A stretch of 64,000 bases of DNA from the NCBI RefSeq assembly GCF_000367365.1, contig NZ_BARF01000008.1, forward strand, positions 79,258-143,257, read 5' to 3'. The translations under genes were made by a program, and so were the position numbers. The stretch is from Streptomyces prunicolor NBRC 13075 (GTDB lineage Bacteria > Actinomycetota > Actinomycetes > Streptomycetales > Streptomycetaceae). Under the pieces are notes generated by a model. It was not told the DNA's origin. It did no database searches and saw nothing but the letters and a program-made list of their open reading frames with translations. Shown here one piece after another: positions 52,349-62,571 of the stretch; the stretch's first letter is position 1; every line of letters starts with the position of its first letter.

Positions 52349-53581
52349 GTGAAGCTGGTGGTGCAAGTGAAGCTGCTGCCGACGCCCGTGCAGGCGTTGG
52401 CACTTGAGGCGACCCTGCGCGCCTGCAACGAGGCGGCGACCTGGGTCAGCCGAGTCGCCTTCGAAAGAGATGTGAAGAGCAACTTCGCGCTGCGCAAACT
52501 GGTCTACGGCGAAGCGAAGGCGAGATGGGACCTCGGAGCGCAGGCGGCTCAGCATGTGATCAAGAAGACGTGCGACGCATACGCCACGCTCAAGGCCAAC
52601 ATCAAGGCCGGAAACCTCGGAAAGCCCGGCTCCAAGCGGTACATGCGTGCTGTGGGGAGCCCGATCGCCTTCCGCCCGGAAGGGGCACAGCCGTACGACG
52701 ACCGGATGCTGTCCTGGCAGATGGCAGAGCGACGAGTGTCGGTCTGGACGGTGAATGGCCGGGTGAAGAACATCGCGCTCACCGGCTCACCGAAGCAGCT
52801 GGCGACCCTGACGCTCTACCGCAAGGGCGAGTCGGATCTCGTGTACCGCGACGGTCTGTGGTTCTTGCTGGCCACATGTGAAGTACCTGAGATGCCGTTG
52901 AACACCGATCTGGTGGACTTCCTCGGCGTCGACCTGGGTATCGTCAACATCGCCACCACGTCCGACGGCGAGATCATGGCCGGTCGGGACCTCAACCGCA
53001 TCCGGGGCCGGGAGCGGAAACTCCGTACCAAGCTGCAGAGGAAGAACACCTCGTCCACCAAACGCCGCTTGAAGAAGCGGCGACGCAAGGAGGCGCGGCG
53101 GGCGAAGGACATCAACCACAAGATCGCGAAACATGTGGTGGTCGAGGCTGAACGCACCGGTCGCGGTATTGCCCTGGAAGATTTGACGGGTATCCGCGAG
53201 CGGGTACGGCTGAGGAAGCCCCAGCGGGCCACCCACTCCAGCTGGTCGTTTGCCCAGCTCGGATCGTTCATTGCATACAAGGCCCGCCGGGTGGGGGTGC
53301 CAGTGGTGTACGTCGATCCGGCGTACACCTCGCGCACCTGCGCCGAGTGCGGGCACGTGGACAAGGCGAACCGGGTCTCGCAGGCCTGGTTCGTGTGTCG
53401 GTCCTGCGGATTCGTTGATCACGCAGACCGGAACGGCTCCCGCAACATCCGCGCCCGCGCGTGGGAGTTGTGGCGACGCGGGGCCCGGTCAACGGCCCCT
53501 GTCCCACTGCCGCGTCAGCGGAGTGGGGCTGGACGCAAACGCAGCACCACATCCAGTGGTGCCCGTTCTGCAAACCCGTAG
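52349..53581 (+). CDS. tnpB: TnpB-type RNA-guided nuclease (IS605/IS1341 OrfB)
   Basis: 410 aa from GTG at 52349 (VKLVVQVKLLPTPVQALALEATL), the usual TnpB start; ATG at 52304 is an alternative. The OrfB N-terminal HTH and wedge domain is followed by the RuvC core: DLGIVNIAT (first Asp, near 193), IALEDLTGI (Glu, near 276), and a four-Cys zinc ribbon CAECGHVDKANR to CRSCGFVDHADRNGSRNI (last Asp near 360). All catalytic residues and all four Cys are present. No tnpA lies beside it. TnpB proteins cut DNA guided by a right-end RNA. The GC content is slightly lower than in its neighbours. Confidence 0.92.
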   Translation: MKLVVQVKLLPTPVQALALEATLRACNEAATWVSRVAFERDVKSNFALRKLVYGEAKARWDLGAQAAQHVIKKTCDAYATLKANIKAGNLGKPGSKRYMRAVGSPIAFRPEGAQPYDDRMLSWQMAERRVSVWTVNGRVKNIALTGSPKQLATLTLYRKGESDLVYRDGLWFLLATCEVPEMPLNTDLVDFLGVDLGIVNIATTSDGEIMAGRDLNRIRGRERKLRTKLQRKNTSSTKRRLKKRRRKEARRAKDINHKIAKHVVVEAERTGRGIALEDLTGIRERVRLRKPQRATHSSWSFAQLGSFIAYKARRVGVPVVYVDPAYTSRTCAECGHVDKANRVSQAWFVCRSCGFVDHADRNGSRNIRARAWELWRRGARSTAPVPLPRQRSGAGRKRSTTSSGARSANP

Positions 53582-53897
53582 CTCCAGCGACGAGTAGTTT
53601 GACAGGGTGAAGCAACTCCAACCCGATGCAAGGTGGATCTTCGCGAGATAGGCGTTTCCCGGCATGTTCGACCTGCGGTGCCGTTGGGCCTCTTTGGCCA
53701 ACGTCCAGCGAATCTGGTCCCGCCAGGTGGACAGGGCCGCCCAGAAAGCGCGGGGCGTGGTATGTGTGGGAAAACTGAGTATCTACCCATCTCAACCCCC
53801 ATGCATGCGTCGAGCGGCCAGATTTTCTTCCCCTGATGGGTTGAACTTTTGTTGATCGAGGGTCAGTTGGCCACCCCGGCGTCCTACCCTTTAGAGG
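53582..53897. other. 316-bp region downstream of tnpB: likely right end and guide-RNA region
   Basis: No gene. By analogy with known TnpB elements, the tnpB 3' end and the bases after it should encode the reRNA/omegaRNA and its guide. A hairpin (CGTTGG at 53683 pairing with CCAACG ending near 53704, with GCC/GGCC inside) is present. The right boundary cannot be fixed without an empty site. AGGGTGAAGCAA occurs near 53604 and again at 53895, at the start of the next gene. Confidence 0.45.
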
Positions 53898-55127
53898 GTG
53901 AAGCAATTGACGTCGCCAGAGTCCGAGGTCGAATCCGTCGGGAATGTGCTTTTGGGCACCCTGCCGGAGGACCTGCGTGCCGAACTCGTCGCGTTCCGGC
54001 GCGACTTGCACATGCACCCCGAGCTGGGCAACCAGGAGTTCCGGACCACCGCCGCGATCAAGGCCCGGCTGGAACTCGCCGGTCTCGAACCCAGCGTCCT
54101 CGCCATCGGCACCGGCCTCGTCTGTGACATCGGCCCCCGCGACCCGGCCGTACCCATGCTCGCGCTGCGCGCCGACATCGACGCCCTGCCCATCCCGGAC
54201 ACGAAGAGTGAGTGCGCGTATCGCTCCACCATGCCCGACCGCGCCCACGCCTGCGGCCACGACATCCACACCACCGTGGTGCTCGGCGCCGGCCTCGTGC
54301 TCGCCCGGCTGCACGAGCAGGGTCTGCTGCCGCGTGCCGTACGGCTGCTCTTCCAGCCCGCCGAGGAGGTCCTGCCCGGCGGCGCCACCGACGCCATCGA
54401 GTGCGGAGTGCTGGACGGGGTCGGCCGGATCATCGCCGTGCACTGCGACCCCAAGGTGGACAGCGGGCGGATCGGGCTGCGCATCGGCCCCATCACCTCC
54501 GCCTGCGACCGGCTGGAGGTCTCCCTGGACGGCCCCGGCGGACACACCGCCCGGCCGCACCTCACCACCGACCTCGTCACCGCCGCCGCCCGCGTCGCCA
54601 CCGACGTGCCCGCGATCGTCTCCCGCCGGATGGACGCGCGGAGCGGGGTGTCGGTGACCTGGGGCAGGATCGAATCCGGCCACGCGCCCAACGTCATTCC
54701 GCAGCACGCCGAGCTCTCCGGCACCGTACGGTGTCTCGATCTCGACGCCTGGCGGCAGGCGCCCGACATCGTGCACGCGGCGATCGACGAGATCGCCGGG
54801 CTGTACCGGGCCAAGTCCGCGATCGACTACGTGCGCGGAGTGCCGCCGGTCGTCAACGACGCGCTCGTCACCGAGCTGCTGCGGGACGCCATGACAGCAC
54901 GGCGCGGACCGCTCTCCGTCGAGGACACCGAGCAGAGCCTGGGCGGCGAGGACTTCTCCTGGTACCTGGAGCACGTGCCCGGCGCCATGGCCCGGCTCGG
55001 CGTCCGCACCCCGGGGGAGCGGACCGTGCGGGATCTCCACCAGGGCGACTTCGACGCCGACGAGTCCGCGATCACCGTCGGAGTGGAGCTGTTCACCGCC
55101 GCCGCGCTGATCGACGGCGCGATCTGA
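53898..55127 (+). CDS. M20-family amidohydrolase/peptidase
   Basis: 409 aa from GTG at 53898; GAGG is directly adjacent, and GTG at 53945 is an alternative start. The fold has AFRRDLHMHPELGNQEFRT, HACGHDIHTTVVLGAG (metal His/Asp; residues about 111-126), LLFQPAEEVLPGGA (catalytic Glu-Glu), an IAVHCDP segment, GGHTARPHL (dimer-domain His), and GGEDFSWYLEHVPGAM near the end. The family hydrolyses N-acyl amino acids or similar amides. It is next to the nucleoside operon but has no obvious link to it. Confidence 0.93.
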   Translation: MKQLTSPESEVESVGNVLLGTLPEDLRAELVAFRRDLHMHPELGNQEFRTTAAIKARLELAGLEPSVLAIGTGLVCDIGPRDPAVPMLALRADIDALPIPDTKSECAYRSTMPDRAHACGHDIHTTVVLGAGLVLARLHEQGLLPRAVRLLFQPAEEVLPGGATDAIECGVLDGVGRIIAVHCDPKVDSGRIGLRIGPITSACDRLEVSLDGPGGHTARPHLTTDLVTAAARVATDVPAIVSRRMDARSGVSVTWGRIESGHAPNVIPQHAELSGTVRCLDLDAWRQAPDIVHAAIDEIAGLYRAKSAIDYVRGVPPVVNDALVTELLRDAMTARRGPLSVEDTEQSLGGEDFSWYLEHVPGAMARLGVRTPGERTVRDLHQGDFDADESAITVGVELFTAAALIDGAI

Positions 55128-55279
55128 ACGGAACGCCTCGGCTCAGGTGGCCGTAGGGGTGCCCGTTCGGTACCCCTACGTCCCCTTGTGTCACCCGGGT
55201 GTAACCACCGGCGCGTGAACGTAACGCGGCGGCGGCACGATCCGGTAACGGCAAGGAGAAACCCCGTTCCCCTCCTCGT

Positions 55280-55292
55280 CTACGCGCGTTAC
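55280..55292. promoter_or_regulatory. CTACGCGCGTTAC element upstream of first BMP lipoprotein gene
   Basis: CTACGCGCGTTAC, 81 bases before the start codon, repeated exactly at 56618-56630 and as a perfect palindrome at 57930-57941. It is a candidate shared operator or promoter element. Confidence 0.6.
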
Positions 55293-55373
55293 TGTGCGCG
55301 GAAATCGCCACAGAGGCGGCGGCTTGGGGAAGCGGTCCGGTGACGGTGCCGTGGGGACGAAGGAGTGCTTGCT

Positions 55374-56456
55374 GTGCGTCAGACAACTCGGAGGACGAAG
55401 TTCTCCCAAGCTGCGGTGGCCGTCACGGTCATCGCCCTCGCGGCCACCGCCTGCGGTAGCTCCAGCAAGGACGCCGACAAGGCGAGCGACAGTTCCTCGT
55501 CCTCGTCCGGCAAGTACACCGGCAAGGGCATCGGCCTCGCCTACGACGTCGGCGGCAAGGGCGACCAGTCCTTCAACGACGCCGCGTACGCCGGTCTCCA
55601 GAAGGCCGAGAAGGAGTTCAAGCTCACCGGCCGCGACATCGAGCCGCAGGACAACGAGTCCGACGCGGACAAGGTGCAGCGCCTGGAGAGCCTGGCCACG
55701 GCCGGCTACAACCCGGTGATCGGTGTCGGCTTCGCCTACGCGCCGGCCGTCAAGGAGGCCGCGGCGAAGTTCCCGAACATCACCTTCGGCATCATCGACG
55801 ACGAGCAGGACAAGGCCGCCAACGTGGCCGACCTGGTCTTCCACGAGGAGCAGTCCTCATACCTGGCGGGCGTCGCCGCGGCCAAGGCGACCAAGAAGAA
55901 CCACATCGGCTTCATCGGCGGCGTGGACGTCCCCCTCATCCACAAGTTTGAGGCCGGCTTCGACCAGGGCGCCAAGTCCGTCAACCCGAGCATCAAGATC
56001 GAGTCGCAGTACCTGACGCAGACCGCGGCCCAGGGCGGCTTCTCCAGCCCCGACAAGGGCAAGGACGCGGCGAGCGGCCAGATCGACGCGGGCGCGGACG
56101 TCATCTACGCCGCCGCCGGTCTCTCCGGCCAGGGCGTCATCTCCGAGGCCTCCGCCAAGGGCATCTGGGCCATCGGCGTGGACTCCGACCAGTACAATCA
56201 GGCCGCGCTGGCCAAGTACAAGGACGCCATCCTCGGCTCGGCGCTCAAGAACGTCGGCGGCGCCGTCTACGACCTGGTGAAGTCGGTCTACGAGGGCAAG
56301 CCCAAGACCGGCGTGGTCCGCTACGGCCTCGACAACGACGGCGTCGGCTTCGCCGACTCCAACCCGAAGTACAAGGCCATGACGGCCGCCGTCGCGGCGG
56401 TGGACAAGGCGAAGGCGGACATCGTCTCCGGCAAGATCACGGTCAACACGAAGTAG
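55374..56456 (+). CDS. BMP-family nucleoside-binding lipoprotein (first copy)
   Basis: 360 aa from GTG at 55374 with AAGGAG 8 bases upstream. The signal peptide ends in the lipobox LAATACGSSS (Cys near residue 28). The BMP/Med domain has IGLAYDVGGKGDQSFNDAAYAGL, DNESDADKVQRLE, PVIGVGFAYAPAVKEAAAKFP, FIGGVDVPLIHKFEAGFDQG and GVISEASAKGIWAIGVDSDQYNQ. It should bind purine or other nucleosides outside the membrane and deliver them to the ABC importer downstream. It is highly similar to the second copy at 56685. Confidence 0.93.
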   Translation: MRQTTRRTKFSQAAVAVTVIALAATACGSSSKDADKASDSSSSSSGKYTGKGIGLAYDVGGKGDQSFNDAAYAGLQKAEKEFKLTGRDIEPQDNESDADKVQRLESLATAGYNPVIGVGFAYAPAVKEAAAKFPNITFGIIDDEQDKAANVADLVFHEEQSSYLAGVAAAKATKKNHIGFIGGVDVPLIHKFEAGFDQGAKSVNPSIKIESQYLTQTAAQGGFSSPDKGKDAASGQIDAGADVIYAAAGLSGQGVISEASAKGIWAIGVDSDQYNQAALAKYKDAILGSALKNVGGAVYDLVKSVYEGKPKTGVVRYGLDNDGVGFADSNPKYKAMTAAVAAVDKAKADIVSGKITVNTK

Positions 56457-56506
56457 TACGACGCTCCATGACGAGGGTCTTTGACTAGCCCCTCCGGGCA
56501 TCGTTG

Positions 56507-56547
56507 CAGCCAGGCGCCCCTTGCCTCCCGCAAGGGACGCCTGGCTG
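56507..56547. terminator. Strong terminator between the two BMP genes
   Basis: CAGCCAGGCGCCCCTTGC (56507-56524) pairs with GCAAGGGACGCCTGGCTG (56530-56547) with one mismatch and a 5-base loop, 50 bases after the first BMP stop. It suggests that each BMP gene has its own promoter. Confidence 0.85.
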
Positions 56548-56617
56548 TCCGTACGCTGGCCACCATCTGTGGCCACAGCTCTATAACGGACCGGACAGAT
56601 GGGGTTTTCCGTCTGGT

Positions 56618-56630
56618 CTACGCGCGTTAC
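56618..56630. promoter_or_regulatory. CTACGCGCGTTAC element upstream of second BMP gene
   Basis: Exact copy of the 55280 element, 54 bases before the start of the second BMP gene. The flanks (GTCTACGC to GCGGAA) are also alike, so the promoter was probably duplicated together with the gene. Confidence 0.6.
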
Positions 56631-56684
56631 GCTGCGGCGGAACCAGCGCCTGGTTTGGGCGCTTGCACGAAGGAGTCTCGTTCC

Positions 56685-57746
56685 ATGCGCCGGGTGTCCC
56701 GAATCGCGGTTGCAGGCGTTGCAACCGCAGCTCTTGCAGTAACCGTCTCCGCCTGCGGCAGCTCGTCCAGCGAGTCCAGCTCCAGCAGCAGCAGTTCCTC
56801 CGGCACGTCCAAGGGTATTGGTCTTGCCTACGACGTCGGCGGCAAGGGTGACCAGTCCTTCAACGACGCCGCCTACGCGGGTCTGGTGAAGGCCGAGAAG
56901 GATCTTGGCGTCAGCGGCCGCGACGTCGAGCCGCAGGACAACGAGTCCGACGCGGACAAGGTCCAGCGCCTGGAGACCCTCGCCAGGTCCGGCTACAACC
57001 CGGTGATCGGTGTCGGCTTCGCCTACGCCCCCGCCGTCAAGGAAGCCGCCGCGAAGTTCCCGAAGATCACCTTCGGCATCATCGACGACAACACCATCAC
57101 GGCCTCGAACGTGGCCGACATGGTCTTCCACGAGGAGCAGTCCTCGTACCTGGCCGGCGTCACCGCCGCGCTGACCACCAAGTCGAACACCGTCGGCTTC
57201 ATCGGCGGCGTGGACGTCCCGCTGATCCACAAGTTCGCGGCGGGCTTCGAGCAGGGCGTCAAGGACACCAAGAAGGGCGTCACGGTCAAGACGCAGTACC
57301 TGACCCAGACCGCCGCCCAGGGTGGCTTCTCCAGCCCCGACAAGGGCGAGGCCGCGGCCGAAGGTCAGATCGAGGCCGGCGCGGACGTGGTCTACGCGGC
57401 CGCCGGTCTCTCCGGCCAGGGCGTCATCAAGTCCGCCGCCGCGCACAAGGTCTGGGCGATCGGCGTCGACTCCGACCAGTACAACCAGGCCGCGCTGGCC
57501 AAGTACAAGCCGTACATCCTCACCTCGGCCCTGAAGAACGTCGCGGGCGCGGTCTACGACCTCTCCAAGTCCGTCATCAAGGACAAGAAGCCGCTGAGCG
57601 GCGAGATCCGCGGCTCCCTGAGCAACGGCGCGGTCGGCCTGGCCGACTCGAACCCGACCTTCAAGAACAACGCCACGCTCCAGGCCGCCCTCGCGAAGGC
57701 CGAGGCGGGCATCAAGGACGGCACGATCAAGGTCAAGACCTCCTGA
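56685..57746 (+). CDS. BMP-family nucleoside-binding lipoprotein (second copy)
   Basis: 353 aa from the ATG at 56685 with GAAGGAG 9 bases upstream. The lipobox is AVTVSACGSSS. The domain is nearly the same as in the first copy: IGLAYDVGGKGDQSFNDAAYAGLVKAEKDLGV, DNESDADKVQRLETLARSGYNPVIGVGFAYAPA, FIGGVDVPLIHKFAAGFEQG. The Ser-rich linker after the Cys differs. It lies directly upstream of the ABC genes and is the more likely operon partner. Confidence 0.93.
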   Translation: MRRVSRIAVAGVATAALAVTVSACGSSSSESSSSSSSSSGTSKGIGLAYDVGGKGDQSFNDAAYAGLVKAEKDLGVSGRDVEPQDNESDADKVQRLETLARSGYNPVIGVGFAYAPAVKEAAAKFPKITFGIIDDNTITASNVADMVFHEEQSSYLAGVTAALTTKSNTVGFIGGVDVPLIHKFAAGFEQGVKDTKKGVTVKTQYLTQTAAQGGFSSPDKGEAAAEGQIEAGADVVYAAAGLSGQGVIKSAAAHKVWAIGVDSDQYNQAALAKYKPYILTSALKNVAGAVYDLSKSVIKDKKPLSGEIRGSLSNGAVGLADSNPTFKNNATLQAALAKAEAGIKDGTIKVKTS

Positions 57747-57929
57747 ACCGTTGGTTCTAGGCCAGTCACGACCATGGCCAAAAGAGCGCTGTAATGACAG
57801 CGTTACGGCCACGGAACGGGGTGTGGGGAGGATGTCTCTCCGCGCCCCGTTCGCGCGGCAGAATGCTCGGAACGGATCGGATGCCAGACAGAAGACGATC
57901 AGGTCCGGGCACTATTTAAAGCAGGGGCG

Positions 57930-57941
57930 CTACGCGCGTAG
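57930..57941. promoter_or_regulatory. CTACGCGCGTAG palindrome upstream of nucleoside ABC operon
   Basis: A perfect 12-bp palindrome 31 bases before the ATP-binding gene. It shares CTACGCGCGT with the two elements upstream of the BMP genes. Confidence 0.6.
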
Positions 57942-57971
57942 AGAGGCCCCTTTCCACGAGGAGAGTTCGCC

Positions 57972-59695
<1,724 letters not shown>

Positions 59696-59699
<4 letters not shown>

Positions 59700-60823
59700 A
59701 GAAGTTCGACAAGGAGCGCCTGCTCCTCGCCGTGGCCGGCCCGGTCATGGCGCTGGTCGCCGCGATCCTGCTGACCTCGGTCGTGCTGCTCGCCTCGGGC
59801 AAGAACCCGATCGAGCCGTACAACCTGATGCTCCAGCAGATCGGGTACTCCGACGTCCAGGTGCTGATCATCAACCAGGCGTCGATGTACTACATCGCCG
59901 CCCTGGCGGTCGCCCTCGGCTTCCGGATGAACCTGTTCAACATCGGCGTCGACGGCCAGTACCGCCTCGGCGCAGTGATGACCGCGGTCGTCGGCGCGCA
60001 CGTAGCGCTCCCGGCCGTCCTCCAGGTACCGCTGCTGCTCCTGGTCGCGATCCTCACCGGCGCCTTCTGGGCCGGGATCGCGGGTGTCCTCAAGGTCACC
60101 CGCGGCGTCAGCGAGGTCGTCGCCACGATCATGCTGAACGCGATCGCCACCAGCCTGATCCTCTACCTCACGCAGACCAACACCTGGGGCGTGCAGGTCG
60201 GCAACAACATGACGACCGGCATCATGAAGAAGTCCGGCTGGATCCCGGGCATCGACCTGGGCTCGGACGTCGGCGAGATCTACGGCCTGGTCTTCCTCGC
60301 CGCGATCATGGGCGTCCTGTACTGGCTCGTCCTCAACCGCACCCGCTTCGGCTTCGACCTGCGCGCCACCGGCGAGTCCGAGTCCGCCGCCGCGGCCTCC
60401 GGCGTCGACGCCAAGCGCATGACGCTCACCGCGATGCTGATCTCCGGCGGTGTCGCGGGCCTCGCCGGTCTGCCGCTGCTCCTCGGCGACAGCCACACCT
60501 ACAGCCTCACCTTCCCCGAGGGCCTCGGCTTCACCGCCATCGGCATCGCCCTCCTCGGCCGCAACAACCCCGGCGGCATCGCCCTCGCCGCCCTCCTCTG
60601 GGCCTTCCTCGACAAGGCGTCGCCCGCCCTGGACTACGCGACCCCGGTCGCGTACCAGAAGGAGATCGCGACGATCATGCAGGGCCTGATCGTCTTCGCG
60701 GTCGTCATCTCGTACGAGGTCGTCCGCACCTGGGGCCTGCGCCGCCAGCAGAAGCGCGTCGGTGAGGAACTCGCCGCTGCCGCCCGGAACAACTCCGAGA
60801 AGAAGGAGGTGGCGGCCCGATGA
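59696..60823 (+). CDS. Nucleoside ABC importer permease 1
   Basis: 375 aa, start overlapping the ATPase stop. About nine or ten membrane helices; ALAVALGFRMNLFNIGVDGQYRLGA (about residues 60-84) is the family signature, and the RFGFDLRATGESESAAAASGVDAKRM cytoplasmic loop is the ATPase-coupling EAA-like segment. It forms the membrane channel with the next subunit. The C-terminus is cytoplasmic, Lys/Glu-rich. Confidence 0.93.
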
Positions 60824-62082
60824 GTACCGCGACCATCGCCAAGCCGCAGGCGCAGCAGCCCGGCAAGGGCGGCCGCCGTTTCTCGCTCCCCGTGCTCCTG
60901 CTGATCATCGCGGGCGCGCTCATCCTCACGTCGATCGTCCGCCTGATCACGGGCGCGGACGGCATCACGTCCACCGGCCAGATGTCCACGGCCCTGCGCG
61001 CCGCCGTGCCGATCGGCCTCGCCGGTCTCGGCGGCCTCTGGGCCGAGCGCGCGGGCGTCGTCAACATCGGCCTCGAAGGCATGATGATCCTCGGCACCTG
61101 GTTCGGCGCCTGGGCCGGCTACCAGTGGGGCCCGTGGACCGGCATCGTCTTCGGCATCATCGGCGGCTGCCTCGGCGCGCTGCTGCACGCGATCGCCACG
61201 GTGACGTTCAACGTCAACCACATCGTCTCCGGTGTCGCCATCAACATCCTGGCGCTGGGCACCACCCGCTACCTCTCGAAGTTCACCTTCGCCAACACCG
61301 AGCAGGGCTCCGCCAAGCAGTCCCCACCGATCGACTCCCTGGGCACCTTCGACATCCCAGGACTGTCGAGCTGGCTGGACACGCTCAACGAGAAGCACTG
61401 GTTCCTGATCTCGGACCTCGCGGGCTTGATCGGCGGTCTGATCACCGACCTCTCCCCGCTCACCGTCATCGCGGTGGCGCTGGTCCCGGCCACCTGGTGG
61501 ATCCTGTGGCGCACCGCCTTCGGCCTCCGCCTCCGCTCCTGCGGTGAGAACCCGGTGGCCGCCGAGTCGTTGGGTGTGAACGTCTACAAGTACAAGTACA
61601 TCGCCGTGATCATCTCCGGCGGCTTCGCCGGCCTCGGCGGCGCCTTCCTGTCGATCGTCGCCTCGAACGTCTACCTCGACGGCCAGACCGGCGGCCGCGG
61701 CTACATCGGCCTCGCCTCGATGATCTTCGGCAACTGGATGCCGGGCGGACTCGCCCTCGGCGCGGGCCTGTTCGGCTACACCGACAGCCTCAACCTGCGC
61801 GGCGGCGCCACCAACGTCCACGCCCTGATCCTGCTGATCGGCTTCCTGCTCGTCGCGGGCTGCGCGTACCTGGTCTGGAAGAAGCGCTACGTCCCCGCCG
61901 TCGTCACGGCTGTCATCGCGGCCCTGATGTTCGTCTGGTACGCCACGACCGACCAGGTTCCGACCCAACTGGTCGGCGCCAGCCCCTACATCGTCACCCT
62001 GCTGGTGCTCTCGCTGTCCGCGCAGCACCTGCGGATGCCGAAGGCGGACGGCCTGCCGTACCGGAAGGGACAGGGCAAGTGA
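60820..62082 (+). CDS. Nucleoside ABC importer permease 2
   Basis: 420 aa, overlapping permease 1 by ATGA. It has about ten membrane helices, LGGLWAERAGVVNIGLEGMMILGTWFGAW as the family signature, and the FGLRLRSCGENPVAAESLGVNVYKYKYIAVIISGGFAGLGG coupling loop. It is the second channel subunit. The stop overlaps the cytidine deaminase GTG. Confidence 0.93.
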   Translation: MSTATIAKPQAQQPGKGGRRFSLPVLLLIIAGALILTSIVRLITGADGITSTGQMSTALRAAVPIGLAGLGGLWAERAGVVNIGLEGMMILGTWFGAWAGYQWGPWTGIVFGIIGGCLGALLHAIATVTFNVNHIVSGVAINILALGTTRYLSKFTFANTEQGSAKQSPPIDSLGTFDIPGLSSWLDTLNEKHWFLISDLAGLIGGLITDLSPLTVIAVALVPATWWILWRTAFGLRLRSCGENPVAAESLGVNVYKYKYIAVIISGGFAGLGGAFLSIVASNVYLDGQTGGRGYIGLASMIFGNWMPGGLALGAGLFGYTDSLNLRGGATNVHALILLIGFLLVAGCAYLVWKKRYVPAVVTAVIAALMFVWYATTDQVPTQLVGASPYIVTLLVLSLSAQHLRMPKADGLPYRKGQGK

Positions 62083-62489
62083 CCTCGCCCGCCGCCGAGT
62101 TGGCCGTCGACTGGGACGAGCTGCGGGCGGAGGCGCGGGAGGCGATGTCCCACGCGTACGCGCCGTACTCGGGCTATCCCGTAGGGGTCGCCGCCCGGGT
62201 CGACGACGGCCGCACGGTCTCCGGCTGCAATGTGGAGAACGCGTCGTACGGGCTCGGCCTGTGCGCCGAGTGCGGACTCGTGTCCAACCTCCAGCGCACC
62301 GGCGGCGGCCGGCTGACCCACTTCACGTGCGTCGACGGCAAGGGCGACATCCTCGTCCCGTGCGGCCGCTGCCGGCAGTTGTTGTACGAGTTCGGCGGCC
62401 CCGGCCTGCTGGTGGAGACACCGGTGGGCGTCCTGCCGCTCTCGGAGATGCTCCCGCAGGCCTTCGGGCCGGACCATCTCACCAGGTAA
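62079..62489 (+). CDS. cdd: Cytidine deaminase
   Basis: 136 aa from GTG at 62079, overlapping the permease stop (GTGA). The zinc site has CNVENASYGLGLCAECGLVSNL (Cys and catalytic Glu) and ILVPCGRCRQLLYEF (two Cys). It converts cytidine and deoxycytidine to uridine and deoxyuridine in the cytoplasm. Co-transcription with the importer and thymidine phosphorylase points to nucleoside salvage. Confidence 0.95.
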   Translation: MTSPAAELAVDWDELRAEAREAMSHAYAPYSGYPVGVAARVDDGRTVSGCNVENASYGLGLCAECGLVSNLQRTGGGRLTHFTCVDGKGDILVPCGRCRQLLYEFGGPGLLVETPVGVLPLSEMLPQAFGPDHLTR

Positions 62490-62571
62490 CTCCCGTACGG
62501 CCCCGCCGAGTTGGTCCATTCCCCGCGGCGGGGCCGCACATTTTCTGAACGTTCGGAAGGAAAGCCAAGCC

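Noticed and set aside
51671..52555. A long minus-strand frame through the small membrane gene, the repeat region and the tnpB start
   Set aside because: It is antisense to the start of tnpB, out of frame with the membrane protein, and has no start signal. The Cys-rich piece inside it is better explained as a degenerate repeat.
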